DNA of 64,000 nt from Psychrobacter sp. UBA3480 (GCF_002377945.1 NZ_DFQV01000020.1:317412-381411); one strand, 5' to 3'; positions 19,424 through 28,932 are shown, counted from the first letter of the stretch. The notes: generated by a model from the sequence alone, not told the origin. Translations and numbers: made by a program.

Positions 19424-19458
19424 AAAAAAGCTGGTTCCGTTATGGAGCCAGCTTTTTT
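19424..19458. terminator. Bidirectional terminator overlapping the wax synthase stop codon
   Basis: AAAAAAGCTGGTTCC and GGAGCCAGCTTTTTT pair around a 5-nt loop. It ends suhB on the plus strand. On the minus strand the stop codon of the wax ester synthase gene (19440-19442) lies inside the hairpin. Confidence 0.85.
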
Positions 19459-20879
19459 GTTTTATCATTACCCTTATTGCCTGCTTTATCTTCAACAGTG
19501 ATGCCTTTGAATGCTAACTCCTTACTGGTAGTTTCTAGCAGCTGCAACTCTTCTTCTATCAGCATCAGCATATCTTGTACGCGAGGTAATGCCTTGCTAC
19601 AAGCGGTGATGCCAAACTCAATCTTATCTAGATAACTGGCTAAGGTGATATTCATCGCTTGACCATTGAAGACGATAGAAGCAGGGTACAGCGATTGTAG
19701 ACGTGCACCATTCCAGTACAGCGGTTTTTCAGAACCGGGTACGTTAGAGATAATTAGGTTAAATGCCTGCTTTCTAGGGAATAATCCTGTCGCCAAATTA
19801 ATGCCTTGCCACGCGTATGAGGCGATACTGTAGTTAATGACCTGCGCTTGGTTCATGCGGCGAAAGCGACGTTTGCCATGATTCATACTACGATGGATAA
19901 GCTCTATCCTGCGCAGGGGATTGTCCAAATGCGTACCCAAGTTTGCCAATACAAATGACAGCTGGTTGCCCGAGATACTATTATCTGTACGCAGTGACAT
20001 CGGTACAAAAGCAATCAACGGTTTGCTCGGTAGCGCATCCATTGAGATTAGATAACGGCGAATAGCACCTGCACAGACCGCCAGTACCACATCGTTCCTG
20101 CTAATTTTGAGCCTTTCAGCAATATCGTTAAACCGTTTTATATCATAAGACTGTGCGGCTATACGCCGTGAGGCTGATATACGTTTATTCAAGATACTCA
20201 TTGGGGCGTCAAAAGTACCGACGTACCCTTCATCACCGTAGTTTTTCACATTATCTAGCAGTTCTGTAAATACAGGTTTGATAGTAGATATCTGCTCTTT
20301 TATGATGCCTCTGATAGATCGTTCGGCAGGCAATATAGCATTTACTTGGTTGCGATGACGTGCCATCAACGACCAGACAGGAAGGGTAACTGGCTCGGTT
20401 GGCGATTGTGATAAGGATTTTTGAACCAAACGCATCGCCGCAATGCCATCAACCAAAGAGTGATGAATCTTAAAATACCATGCAAAACGTTCAGGTCCAC
20501 CTTCGACTTCTGGCTGGATACCTTCGATAACATGACATTCCCACAAAGGCATGGCACGATCTAATAAACGTCCATGTTCTCTTGAGACGTACATCAATAG
20601 TTCACGTACGCGTCCAGGACTTGGTAGCGCGACATGATGCAAATGATGCTCAACATCAAAGTCTTTGTCTTTTTTCCAGAAGGCTAAATGTTCAAGTACT
20701 TGATTAAAAGGAAAGCTAGGCGGCACATCAGACTCTTGCATTTGTTTTACCAATTGATAGACAAAATCGCTATCTGCATTATCTGGTAATTCAAATACAA
20801 ACAGTCCACCAACGTGCATGGGCTGTTTACGCGACTCAAGAAGTAGAAACAACTGGTCGACTGCTGTGAGAAGTCGCAT
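19440..20879 (-). CDS. Wax ester synthase / acyl-CoA:diacylglycerol acyltransferase
   Basis: 479 residues, AtfA type. It makes storage wax esters or triacylglycerol from acyl-CoA and a fatty alcohol or diacylglycerol, at the inner membrane and lipid droplets. The start MRLLTAVDQLFLLLESRKQPMHVGGLF matches Acinetobacter AtfA closely. The catalytic HHSLVDG is at 139-145. PLWECHVIEG, the NDVVLAVCAGAIR segment and ISNVPGSEKPLYWNGARL are conserved. Storage lipids of this kind are characteristic of Moraxellaceae. It stands alone between suhB and thiG. The last 20 residues are Lys/Asp-rich and run into the terminator. Confidence 0.95.
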   Translation of the reverse strand: MRLLTAVDQLFLLLESRKQPMHVGGLFVFELPDNADSDFVYQLVKQMQESDVPPSFPFNQVLEHLAFWKKDKDFDVEHHLHHVALPSPGRVRELLMYVSREHGRLLDRAMPLWECHVIEGIQPEVEGGPERFAWYFKIHHSLVDGIAAMRLVQKSLSQSPTEPVTLPVWSLMARHRNQVNAILPAERSIRGIIKEQISTIKPVFTELLDNVKNYGDEGYVGTFDAPMSILNKRISASRRIAAQSYDIKRFNDIAERLKISRNDVVLAVCAGAIRRYLISMDALPSKPLIAFVPMSLRTDNSISGNQLSFVLANLGTHLDNPLRRIELIHRSMNHGKRRFRRMNQAQVINYSIASYAWQGINLATGLFPRKQAFNLIISNVPGSEKPLYWNGARLQSLYPASIVFNGQAMNITLASYLDKIEFGITACSKALPRVQDMLMLIEEELQLLETTSKELAFKGITVEDKAGNKGNDKTKKLAP

Positions 20880-21053
20880 AATAAATCCTTTTATGACGAT
20901 AAGTGTTATGTGAAAATTATAATAAGTAGATATTCAATCAAATAACATTTTTTATTATTTTATAAAGCGTGTTAAGCAATAAACCATAGCACTGACAGCG
21001 CTATACGTAAATACTCAACACGCTCTATTATGATATGTCATCTATAATTCAAT

Positions 21054-21875
21054 TTATTGAAAGAAATACCCAGTCTGTGGTGAGCTGGCAGTAGCCATCT
21101 TACGCATTGGCATACGACCTGCCAAAAACGCAGCGCGACCTGCCCACATAGCATGTTTCATTGCATGTGCCATCATTACTGGATTTTGTGCATTGGCAAT
21201 GGCTGAGTTCATCAGTACACCATCACAGCCAAGCTCCATCGCAAGTGCAGCATCAGACGCAGTACCGACACCAGCGTCAACCAATACGGGTACTTTAGCG
21301 TTTTCGATTATTAAGCTAAGCGTATGACGATTGAGTAGACCAAGCCCAGACCCAATCAAGCTGCCAAGTGGCATAATGGCGACACAGCCCATGCTTTCTA
21401 ATTCTTGTGCGACGATAGGGTCATCTGACGTATAAACCATCACTTCAAAACCATCATCAATCAGTACTTTGGCGGCTTTTAAAGTTTCCATAACGTTTGG
21501 ATATAAGGTTTTCTCATCCCCCAATACCTCAAGCTTAACCAAATTATGCCCACCTAATAGTTCACGAGCAAGCTTACAAGTGCGAATGGCTGTTTCGGCG
21601 TCAAAGCAGCCAGCAGTATTCGGTAATATCGTATATTTATCAGGTGAAATCACATCTAATAAGTTAGGCTCATCACTATTTTGTCCAATATTGACACGGC
21701 GAATGGCGACGGTCACGATTTCGGCTGCTGAAGCGGCAATGGCTTCTCCAGTCTCTGTCATGTCTTTATATTTACCGGTACCGACTAACAGACGCGAAGA
21801 AAAGGTGCGGCTACCAACAGTGAAGGTATCCTGTAAAAGTGGTGTTGGATGAGTAGTGCTAACGTTCTCTGACAT
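21054..21875 (-). CDS. thiG: Thiazole synthase ThiG
   Basis: 273 residues from the ATG at 21875, chosen because AGGA lies 9 nt upstream; the frame is open further to 21968 with a non-conserved hydrophobic stretch. This TIM-barrel enzyme forms the thiazole ring of thiamin from deoxyxylulose phosphate, dehydroglycine and ThiS thiocarboxylate. Motifs: [36 protein letters not shown] with the Schiff-base Lys, [12 protein letters not shown], and [22 protein letters not shown]. Its substrate is made by Dxs, encoded 3 kb away. ThiS, often adjacent upstream, is not present here. Confidence 0.95.
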   Translation of the reverse strand: MSENVSTTHPTPLLQDTFTVGSRTFSSRLLVGTGKYKDMTETGEAIAASAAEIVTVAIRRVNIGQNSDEPNLLDVISPDKYTILPNTAGCFDAETAIRTCKLARELLGGHNLVKLEVLGDEKTLYPNVMETLKAAKVLIDDGFEVMVYTSDDPIVAQELESMGCVAIMPLGSLIGSGLGLLNRHTLSLIIENAKVPVLVDAGVGTASDAALAMELGCDGVLMNSAIANAQNPVMMAHAMKHAMWAGRAAFLAGRMPMRKMATASSPQTGYFFQ

Positions 21876-22150
21876 AACGGAAAATCCTAATATCGAGCGG
21901 GAGAAGGGACAGACAAAATATGATGGGCAATCTAAAAGTTGTAATAGACAATGGTAAGCTGTCAGCAAAAAATCGCATGATATGCTAACTCTGATAGTAA
22001 TAATATGTGCTGGGCGATAGGTATAAAGCGCCAGTCATATAAAATAATACCCGTCTAAAACAAAATGCTATTATAACAAACTCATGCAACCTTACTGGCA
22101 GTCTTTTTTGATTCGAACTGTTAAGGACAAGGCATCAACCCTGTCTTGGC

Positions 22151-23746
22151 GTGCGTACTTCTTATCTTCTCCTCACTTATTGGGCCGTCTTTATGATGCA
22201 ATTGCCATACAGCTTTGCGAAACGCCATCAGATTTTGGCCATACTTGCGATAGATCCTGAATTGCCGCCGACATTGGTACTTACCAAAGCTACTCCGTTG
22301 TCAGCGATCAATGAAGCAGTACGGTTTTTACAGCAGCAAGGCATTCGCGGTGTACCCACTTACGAAAGTGTTAGCGCGGACGATTTTGAAAAACGTATGA
22401 ACGCAGCTTATGCTGGCAATACAGGAGAGTCTCAGCATATTGCTGCTGGACTTGAAGACCATCCTGATCTCGATAGCTTGGCAGATAGTGTCCCTGAAAC
22501 TGAAGACCTGATGGATCAACAAGACGATGCACCTATTATTCGTTTGATCAACGCCTTGTTGTCCGAAGCCATCCGTTTAAGCGCCTCAGATATTCATATT
22601 GAGACCTTTGAAAAGCGTTTGGTCGTCCGTTTCCGAGTCGATGGTGAGCTAAAAGAAATCATCACACCAAAACGTCAACTGGCTCCATTGTTGGTTTCGC
22701 GTATTAAGGTAATGGCTAAGTTAGATATCGCTGAAAAGCGAGTGCCGCAAGATGGTCGTATCAGTTTAAGACTGGCAGGGCGAGAGGTCGACGTGCGTGT
22801 ATCGACTTTGCCATCGAGCTTTGGTGAGCGGGTGGTGATGCGTTTATTGGACAAGCAAGCTGGTCGTTTGAATATGACGTATTTGGGGCTTTCTGATAGT
22901 GACTACACTGAGCTAAAGCGCTTAATCCATCGTCCACACGGCATTATTTTGGTGACAGGGCCGACTGGCTCGGGTAAAACCACGACGCTATATTCTGCAT
23001 TGACCGATTTAAATGATCAGACACGCAATATCTTGACTGCTGAAGATCCGATTGAGTTTCAGCTTGATGGTATCGGGCAGACGCAGGTCAACAATAAAGT
23101 AGACATGACATTTGCTAAAAGTTTGCGTGCAATGCTCCGTCAAGATCCCGATGTGGTGATGGTTGGTGAGATTCGTGATTTAGAGACAGCAGAGATTGCC
23201 GTGCAGGCGTCTTTGACAGGGCATTTGGTACTATCGACGCTGCATACCAACACCGCTACTGGCGCGGTTACTCGCTTACAGGACATGGGTGTTGAGCCGT
23301 TTCTGTTGTCGTCGTCACTTATTGGCGTAGTAGCACAACGTTTGGTACGTACTTTATGTTTACACTGTCAGAGCTGGCAGGCTGCTGATACTGAGCAAGC
23401 CAAGCTATTTACTGAAATTGGCATTGGGTCAATGCTGAAAAGTGATACCAAAGATATAGTAAATGAGTCGATTCGTTTGCCTAAGCCAGTTGGCTGCGAT
23501 AAATGTAATCAGTCGGGGTTTAAAGGTCGCACCGCTATATATGAAGTCGTGCCAATCGACGATACATTGCGCCGTATGATTCATAGCAATACGGCTGAGT
23601 ATGAGCTGGAAGAGTATGCTCGCCAGAAAACACCGTCGATACGTGCAGATGGTTTGCGTAAAGTTATAGAAGGGCGTACGACATTGGAAGAAGTGCTACG
23701 TGTAACGAAAGAGAGCGCCTTAACGGACGAGAAAATATTGGTGTAA
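22151..23746 (+). CDS. gspE: Type II secretion ATPase GspE
   Basis: 531 residues (GTG at 22151; an ATG at 22193 is an alternative, neither with a clear ribosome site). This cytoplasmic hexameric ATPase powers pseudopilus assembly. Visible are the short N-terminal domain with LPYSFAKRH, Walker A GPTGSGKTTT, the Asp box ILTAEDPIEF, Walker B DPDVVMVGEIRDLETAEIA, the His box STLHTN and the zinc motif with CLHC and CDKC. LPYSFAKRH and the short N-domain favour GspE over PilB. It is far from gspF and gspG in this window, as is usual in Moraxellaceae. Confidence 0.88.
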   Translation: MRTSYLLLTYWAVFMMQLPYSFAKRHQILAILAIDPELPPTLVLTKATPLSAINEAVRFLQQQGIRGVPTYESVSADDFEKRMNAAYAGNTGESQHIAAGLEDHPDLDSLADSVPETEDLMDQQDDAPIIRLINALLSEAIRLSASDIHIETFEKRLVVRFRVDGELKEIITPKRQLAPLLVSRIKVMAKLDIAEKRVPQDGRISLRLAGREVDVRVSTLPSSFGERVVMRLLDKQAGRLNMTYLGLSDSDYTELKRLIHRPHGIILVTGPTGSGKTTTLYSALTDLNDQTRNILTAEDPIEFQLDGIGQTQVNNKVDMTFAKSLRAMLRQDPDVVMVGEIRDLETAEIAVQASLTGHLVLSTLHTNTATGAVTRLQDMGVEPFLLSSSLIGVVAQRLVRTLCLHCQSWQAADTEQAKLFTEIGIGSMLKSDTKDIVNESIRLPKPVGCDKCNQSGFKGRTAIYEVVPIDDTLRRMIHSNTAEYELEEYARQKTPSIRADGLRKVIEGRTTLEEVLRVTKESALTDEKILV

Positions 23747-23778
23747 ATTTGCAGACTCGATATCGGTATAACAGACAA

Positions 23779-23812
23779 AAAATAACTGGCGTGAATAGCC
23801 AGTTATTTTAGT
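23779..23812. terminator. Bidirectional terminator between gspE and ridA-like gene
   Basis: A perfect 12-bp stem AAAATAACTGGC/GCCAGTTATTTT with a 7-nt loop and A/T flanks. Confidence 0.8.
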
Positions 23813-23857
23813 TTTAATATTTTTATGATTGTGAAGCTTTAGAGTTTTCAGCCGCTA

Positions 23858-24331
23858 TTATTTGGCAGCCATACATTCAATCTCAACGCTTGCTCCAGCA
23901 GCCAGTTCTGATACTCCAAAGGCTGAGCGTACAGGATAAGGCTTTATCATCTCAGCCTTGTAGACCTTATTAAAATCATCAAAGTCATCCATATCAGTCA
24001 GCATGACCATACATTTAACAATATCAGACCTTCGGTAGCCATATTTTAATAACGTGCTATGGATATTATCTAGCACTTGCTTGGTTTCAGCTTTGATACC
24101 GCCTTTGACCAGTTTGCCATCTTTAAAGCCAATTTGTCCCGACATATACAATGTATTGCCCACGCGTACAGCTTCTGAAAAAGGATAAGTACCGCCATCA
24201 CCCAAGAAAGTAGGCCCAGACTTAGCAACGCTGACAGCTGTCGTTGTATTGGCATTAGCGCTATGAACAAAACCCAATGAGCACATAGTGGCTAGCGCTA
24301 GCGTAGATAGGCAAGTACTAAGTTTCGACAT
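23858..24331 (-). CDS. Exported RidA (YjgF/YER057c) family protein
   Basis: 157 residues. The first 28 residues are a clear Sec signal peptide (basic start, LALATMCSLGF core, HSANA cleavage region). The RidA fold follows: VGNTLYMSGQIGF, TKQVLDNIHSTL, MLTDMDDFDDFNKVY and the end PVRSAFGVSELAAGASVEIECMAAK with the conserved Arg and Glu of the active site. Cytoplasmic RidA hydrolyses reactive enamines and imines; an exported version must act on something in the periplasm and is less understood. GAGGAAACAGT precedes the ATG. Confidence 0.9.
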   Translation of the reverse strand: MSKLSTCLSTLALATMCSLGFVHSANANTTTAVSVAKSGPTFLGDGGTYPFSEAVRVGNTLYMSGQIGFKDGKLVKGGIKAETKQVLDNIHSTLLKYGYRRSDIVKCMVMLTDMDDFDDFNKVYKAEMIKPYPVRSAFGVSELAAGASVEIECMAAK

Positions 24332-24369
24332 ACTGTTTCCTCATTGGGTTTGTTATCAATTTTTATTAA

Positions 24370-25095
24370 CTACTTATCAGCACTATTATTTTGAATAGAT
24401 GAGGCGTCGTTTTCTTCGATTGGTGCATCGGCTTCAGTGTCATTTTCTGCAACTTTTTCAGACGCTTTACCTTGGCGGCGTGCCTCTAGTTCCGCTTTTG
24501 GTATCCATGCCCACGTCATCTCAACCATAATTGGATCGCGGTCACTATCAGACTCACGATCTTTGATGACACAAGGGATAATCATCTCACCTTTTGGTGT
24601 GTTTAGGATATCCAAACGCTGTTCATCAGACAAGCTTGCAATAGCAGCAATTTGACCTTTTTTGATTGGACGATGGAAATTTACCGAGTAAGACTTAATC
24701 AGCAGAATGCGATCAGAGGGCAAGTTTAAACCCAAAATAAACCCCGTAGCCGTCTCAGCTAGTAATGTGATGGCGACTGCATGAATAGAGCCGATATGGT
24801 TTTGGACGGCCTTATTGTTATTTAAACTAACGACGACTTGGTTTGGTTCTACCGTCTCATAATAAATGCCAGTTGTGCCGACATAGGGGACGACCTTGCC
24901 AAAGGCTTTAGATAAAATACTTGAGCGTGCACCAGCAGGCAGATATTTGGTGACTGATAACAGTTTAGTAAATTGATTGCTAATTGGTTTTAGCGTGCTA
25001 CTGGGTTTCTCAACTGAAGATTTTGTGCTGTCAGATACTTTGGCTGGCAGTTTATTGGTCAGCTTGGCGGGTAGTTTTTTTAATAATCCTGACAT
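24370..25095 (-). CDS. DUF4442 / hotdog-fold thioesterase-like protein
   Basis: 241 residues from the ATG at 25095 (AAGGA 7 nt upstream; the longer frame to 25182 is not supported). The N-terminal 60 residues are Lys/Pro/Ser-rich (LKKLPAKLTNKLPAKV). The middle holds a PaaI-like hotdog domain, about 80-210, typified by VSLNNNKAVQNHIGSIHAVAITLLAETATGFILG with the Asn/His/Glu cluster. The C-terminus is an acidic tail. Such proteins are thought to act on acyl-CoA or acyl-ACP esters; the substrate is unknown. It starts 38 nt upstream of ridA on the same strand and probably shares its transcript. Confidence 0.8.
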   Translation of the reverse strand: MSGLLKKLPAKLTNKLPAKVSDSTKSSVEKPSSTLKPISNQFTKLLSVTKYLPAGARSSILSKAFGKVVPYVGTTGIYYETVEPNQVVVSLNNNKAVQNHIGSIHAVAITLLAETATGFILGLNLPSDRILLIKSYSVNFHRPIKKGQIAAIASLSDEQRLDILNTPKGEMIIPCVIKDRESDSDRDPIMVEMTWAWIPKAELEARRQGKASEKVAENDTEADAPIEENDASSIQNNSADK

Positions 25096-25521
25096 ACAAA
25101 ATTCCTTAACGTAAATGAGTTGAATGACATTCTTAGTATGGCTTTTTATGATAGCGACAAAAATATAGGTTATAAAAGTCACTACAAATACTATGGTACA
25201 TCAACCATTGCCTTCCTACTATTATTAGCATGAACTGCTGCGCTTACAAAACTATAGTAGCGTGGCTATGTTGCTAGGTTATGTCATCAATTTAGATCGC
25301 CACTTAAAGCAGCCTAGTCATCTTATCTATCAGCAACATTTGGGCATTAATATTATTAAGTGATTGGTATAGTCAGTTCAATATAATTTGGATACAAGGA
25401 AGCCGAGGAACAGTACTACAAATAGTAGATTAAGCGAGACTGACACCGCATCTAATTTATAGAGGGTTGACTATAGTTACCATGCCAATAGACAGCCACG
25501 TTATAATGACAAAATGTTAGC
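25096..25521. other. Intergenic region upstream of mcrB
   Basis: It contains the 108-bp repeat element (25368-25475). No other gene or clear promoter was seen. The element ends 46 bp before the mcrB ATG and carries a TATAAT at 25382-25387. Confidence 0.5.
25368..25475 (+). repeat. 108-bp element with TATAGTCA/TGACTATA ends, copy 1
   Basis: The ends are inverted repeats: TATAGTCAGTTCAATATAA at the left against TATAGTCAACCCTCTATAA read inward from the right (13 of 19 match). The inside has a small CTAC/GTAG hairpin and the core AAGCGAGACTGACAC. The same length, ends and core recur in inverted orientation at 50219-50325, which shows it is a dispersed family and not a local palindrome. It encodes no protein. 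Confidence 0.7.
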
Positions 25522-27039
25522 ATGTCTATTTCAAACCTGTTTTCAATGCCGCTGGATAACGTTATGCCTGATATGTCTGATCATGAACCGACCAATATTA
25601 TTTATACGGGCGTTGCTGGTACAGGTAAAACCTATAGATTGCTGCAAATCGCGAAGCAATATACCGACTATCTACCCAAGACTGAAAATGAGGACTTATT
25701 AGAACAGCTGCTGCAAGGTCTAAGCTGGCGCGAAGTATTGTGTCTGGTGTTTTTAGATCTACGTGCTGAGCAGCAGGATTTGTTAAAGGTACGAGAAATT
25801 ATTGATCATCCTTTTTTTATGACCAAAGCTGCTCAGAACGCACGTGATAAAAATCTAGATAGTACAGCTTGGTTAGAGTTACGTAGACATAGCCCTACGA
25901 ATTCTCAAACAGTCAGTTTTGATAACCGCGCGAGCCAAGCTTATTTTGATAAAGACAATAGTGGAGCATGGTATTTATTGCCAGAGAGTATGGTGCTACT
26001 AGAAGATTTATCGCAGCAATTAGCAGAGTTTCAGCAGGCACAGCGTGACAATCAAGCCCATCAAAATCAAAATATTGCTCAGCAACGTTTTAGTATGGTG
26101 AGCTTCCATCAAGCCTACGGTTATGAAGAGTTTGTAGAAGGTATACGGCCTGTCATGAGTGGCGCCGCACAAGTAAACAATAGCCCTTCTAATCAGAATC
26201 AAATGAGTTACGCGGTGCAAAATGGAGCATTCCTGAAGCTGTGCCAACGCGCCGCCCGTGACCCTCAGCAGCGTTATGCCATGCTGATTGATGAGATTAA
26301 CCGTGCTAACGTGTCACGGGTGTTTGGCGAGCTTCTCAGTTTGATAGAGCCTGATAAACGAGCGGGCAAGCCGAATGCGATGACAGTGAGTTTGGCGTAT
26401 TCTGGGCGTGCTTTTAGCGTGCCTGCCAATGTCGATATTTATGCCACTATGAATACCCAAGACCATTCTTTAGCGCCACTTGATATGGCATTACGTCGAC
26501 GTTTTCGCTTTGTGGATTGTCCGCCGCAGCCTAATTTACTATCGACAATTCATGATAGTAATGACACTGATGCTGGTGTGTCTGAAGACTTAGAAGCAGG
26601 TACGATAGATTTGAGTAAATTACTAACAGGCTTGAATAGACGTATCATGCAGACACTGGGAATAGAAGCACAGTTGGGGCATGCGTTTTTGTTCGCCGTC
26701 ACTCAGTTAGAGCAATTACAAACGGCGCTCGTCGAACAAATTATTCCTCAATTGGCTCAAGCAGCTGGTGGTCAAATTACGGTGCTGCAGTATATCTTTA
26801 GAGATGAGCAGCAACCGACGAGTAAGCAGTTTGTACAGGACAGTCAATCGCTAATGAATGACGACTTGTATAATCCGATGGGCAGCCAAAATAATGCTTC
26901 CGCTGAACACCAAATGTTTGCAAGGCAAGGTTCTTTTCTTGGTCAGTCTATGAGTATGAATAGCTATACTATCAATGCCGATTTGATTGCTAGAGATGGT
27001 GAGTTTAATCATGCTGCTATCTATCAGCGTTTGTACTAG
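25522..27039 (+). CDS. McrB-type AAA+ GTPase of a restriction system
   Basis: 505 residues. Walker A GVAGTGKT (30-37) is almost at the N-terminus, then a 160-residue variable region, SFHQAYGYEEFVEGIRPVM, Walker B MLIDEINRANVSRVFGELLSLIE (Asp257/Glu258) and the McrB-type sensor MNTQDHSLAPLDMALRRRF (from Met310). McrB motors use GTP to translocate DNA and drive the McrC nuclease against modified foreign DNA. The usual N-terminal DNA-recognition domain is missing, so target choice must lie in the inserted region, in McrC or in another protein. mcrC follows after 15-18 nt. No good ribosome site was seen at the ATG. Confidence 0.88.
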   Translation: MSISNLFSMPLDNVMPDMSDHEPTNIIYTGVAGTGKTYRLLQIAKQYTDYLPKTENEDLLEQLLQGLSWREVLCLVFLDLRAEQQDLLKVREIIDHPFFMTKAAQNARDKNLDSTAWLELRRHSPTNSQTVSFDNRASQAYFDKDNSGAWYLLPESMVLLEDLSQQLAEFQQAQRDNQAHQNQNIAQQRFSMVSFHQAYGYEEFVEGIRPVMSGAAQVNNSPSNQNQMSYAVQNGAFLKLCQRAARDPQQRYAMLIDEINRANVSRVFGELLSLIEPDKRAGKPNAMTVSLAYSGRAFSVPANVDIYATMNTQDHSLAPLDMALRRRFRFVDCPPQPNLLSTIHDSNDTDAGVSEDLEAGTIDLSKLLTGLNRRIMQTLGIEAQLGHAFLFAVTQLEQLQTALVEQIIPQLAQAAGGQITVLQYIFRDEQQPTSKQFVQDSQSLMNDDLYNPMGSQNNASAEHQMFARQGSFLGQSMSMNSYTINADLIARDGEFNHAAIYQRLY

Positions 27040-27057
27040 CAGGGTGACTGTTCAGTG

Positions 27058-28605
27058 ATGACGAATAATCCATATTACGCCAAGGAACACTCTATTAGGG
27101 TAAGCAGTCGCCAGACTCGTATCCCTAACAGTAGTGTCGCTACTATGAATGTTATCACCGTGTTTGAGCATCAACGCTTGTCCATGCATGATTTTTTGCA
27201 CGCGTCTGACTTCGACTGGCTAATGGCACAAGAGTTTGCAGTATTTACTATCAAGCGTAAGCAAGGACAGTGGCAGCTTAAGGTTGGACACTATATTGGA
27301 ATTATTCTGCTACCCAGTAGCATGACGCTTGAGATATTACCAAAGCTCAATCAGTCCACTCAGCCTAGCGATATCGTCCAGACTCGTCATTGGATACAGG
27401 GTATGCTATCGGATTTGATTCATCTTGATGCGCATAACAATCGTAAGCTACCCGATATGAAAAACTTCGGTCAGTTTAGTTCCCAGTCCAATTCTTTACC
27501 GTTAAAAGTATTGCCTATATCAGACTGGTTGATTGAGCAATTTTTGCAGCGTTTAATGGATTATCAACCAACCAAGCATTATCAGGCTCAGATTGAAAAT
27601 CAGGCATCCCTGCAAGGTCGACTGCTCATCAAAGAGCAACTGCGTCACAATAGTATGCAACCGCATAAGTTCATCTGTGAAAGTAGCGTATTCAGTCACA
27701 ACATGTTGGCCAATCGGCTGATTAAAAGAGCATTGGTTTACTTGATGCCTTTATTGCCCCAGTTTATTTCTTCAAAACTGTTGCAGCCATGGCAGCAAGT
27801 GCCTACGCTAAACAACCGCGAAATGCAGCAGATAGCGTTAATATATGCTCAAGTAAAGCGTCAACTAGACGTTCAGCCACTCCAAAAGCAAAAATTGCAC
27901 AACGCGCAGCAGTTAGTAGACTTGGCATACTGGTTATTGAAACAGACGACAGCTGCGACAGGTAACGGTATTGATCCAAGTAGACAAAATTGCTCTCAGC
28001 TAAGGTTGTGTTTATTGATTGATATGAATCAAGCTTTTGAGCAATGGGCAAGTCAGCGTATTGCATCGATGTTTCAACAGATTAGTAGTAGTTACCGTCC
28101 TTTTTATCAGACCCAAAGTGTCTGGCTTAACGATGCTGAAGGACTAGCATGCTTATCTATACGGCCTGATTTGCTGATATTTAAAACCGTCTCTGACGAT
28201 TGTCAAAATCAGAACGATATAGCATCTCATCAAACTAAAGCCAAAAACAAAACCAAAGGTCACTACAGTCATGTCATCGATATTAAGTGGAAGTACTTAC
28301 CACATGCCGCTGCAATTAGTGCGAGCGACGCTTATCAATTGACCAGCTATGCACAAGCTTACTTGGCGGGGCAGGTCTGGTTGGTTTATCCGGTGCTAGG
28401 TAGTGATAGGCAGCCAGTAGCGCTCAAGCAGCAAACTCATTATGGTAGTAATGATAGCAGTAGCGATGATATTAAAAACAATGAATCAATTGATGCCCAT
28501 TTATGGTTAATGCCGTTTGATGTTTTGACAGGTACACTCAACGGTGAAGTACTGCCACATCTGGAGAAATGTAATACGGTCAATAATGACAACGCGAATG
28601 ACTGA
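27058..28605 (+). CDS. McrC-type nuclease subunit of a restriction system
   Basis: 515 residues from the ATG at 27058; a GTG directly before (27055) is equally possible with the AGGGTG ribosome site. The N-terminal part has the McrC beta domain (VGHYIGIILLPSSMTLEILPKLN). The C-terminal part is a PD-(D/E)xK nuclease with Asp371 in RPDLLIF and Asp408/Lys410 in VIDIKWKYL, followed by DAYQLTSYAQAY. It is encoded directly after the McrB-type GTPase, so the two probably form one complex that cleaves DNA. A stretch at about 382-400 is a low-complexity Gln/Lys/Asn insert. The end is Asn/Asp-rich. Confidence 0.85.
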   Translation: MTNNPYYAKEHSIRVSSRQTRIPNSSVATMNVITVFEHQRLSMHDFLHASDFDWLMAQEFAVFTIKRKQGQWQLKVGHYIGIILLPSSMTLEILPKLNQSTQPSDIVQTRHWIQGMLSDLIHLDAHNNRKLPDMKNFGQFSSQSNSLPLKVLPISDWLIEQFLQRLMDYQPTKHYQAQIENQASLQGRLLIKEQLRHNSMQPHKFICESSVFSHNMLANRLIKRALVYLMPLLPQFISSKLLQPWQQVPTLNNREMQQIALIYAQVKRQLDVQPLQKQKLHNAQQLVDLAYWLLKQTTAATGNGIDPSRQNCSQLRLCLLIDMNQAFEQWASQRIASMFQQISSSYRPFYQTQSVWLNDAEGLACLSIRPDLLIFKTVSDDCQNQNDIASHQTKAKNKTKGHYSHVIDIKWKYLPHAAAISASDAYQLTSYAQAYLAGQVWLVYPVLGSDRQPVALKQQTHYGSNDSSSDDIKNNESIDAHLWLMPFDVLTGTLNGEVLPHLEKCNTVNNDNAND

Positions 28606-28707
28606 CTGATAGGTAAATAAGAAAAGGGTCTTACTGTCACTATTTTGGCAAAATTGACGTAATTTGAAAAAAATTAGCGATTATTTGAAATTAATCGAAA
28701 ATAGGTG

Positions 28708-28736
28708 TTGACACAATCGCCTTTACCCCTTAATAT
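28708..28736 (+). promoter_or_regulatory. Sigma-70 promoter of the tRNA cluster
   Basis: TTGACA (28708-28713), 17-bp spacer, TAATAT (28731-28736). The start falls near 28743, about 80 nt before tRNA-Pro. Confidence 0.85.
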
Positions 28737-28824
28737 GTGCACCTCGATAGCGAGGAACATTAACAAGTTAGCGGCATTGCCAACAACGAGTTGATTAACA
28801 AAATATCGTGATAATAGAGAATTT

Positions 28825-28901
<77 letters not shown>

Positions 28902-28912
28902 TCTATTTTAAG

Positions 28913-28932
28913 AGCCTTACAGGCTTTTTTTT
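28913..28932 (+). terminator. Terminator-like hairpin after tRNA-Pro
   Basis: AGCCT-tac-AGGCT followed by eight T. The stem is short, so readthrough into tRNA-Arg is possible. Confidence 0.6.

Noticed and set aside
21876..22150. thiS gene upstream of thiG
   Set aside because: No frame of about 65 codons ending in Gly-Gly is present; the open stretch before the thiG ATG is not conserved.
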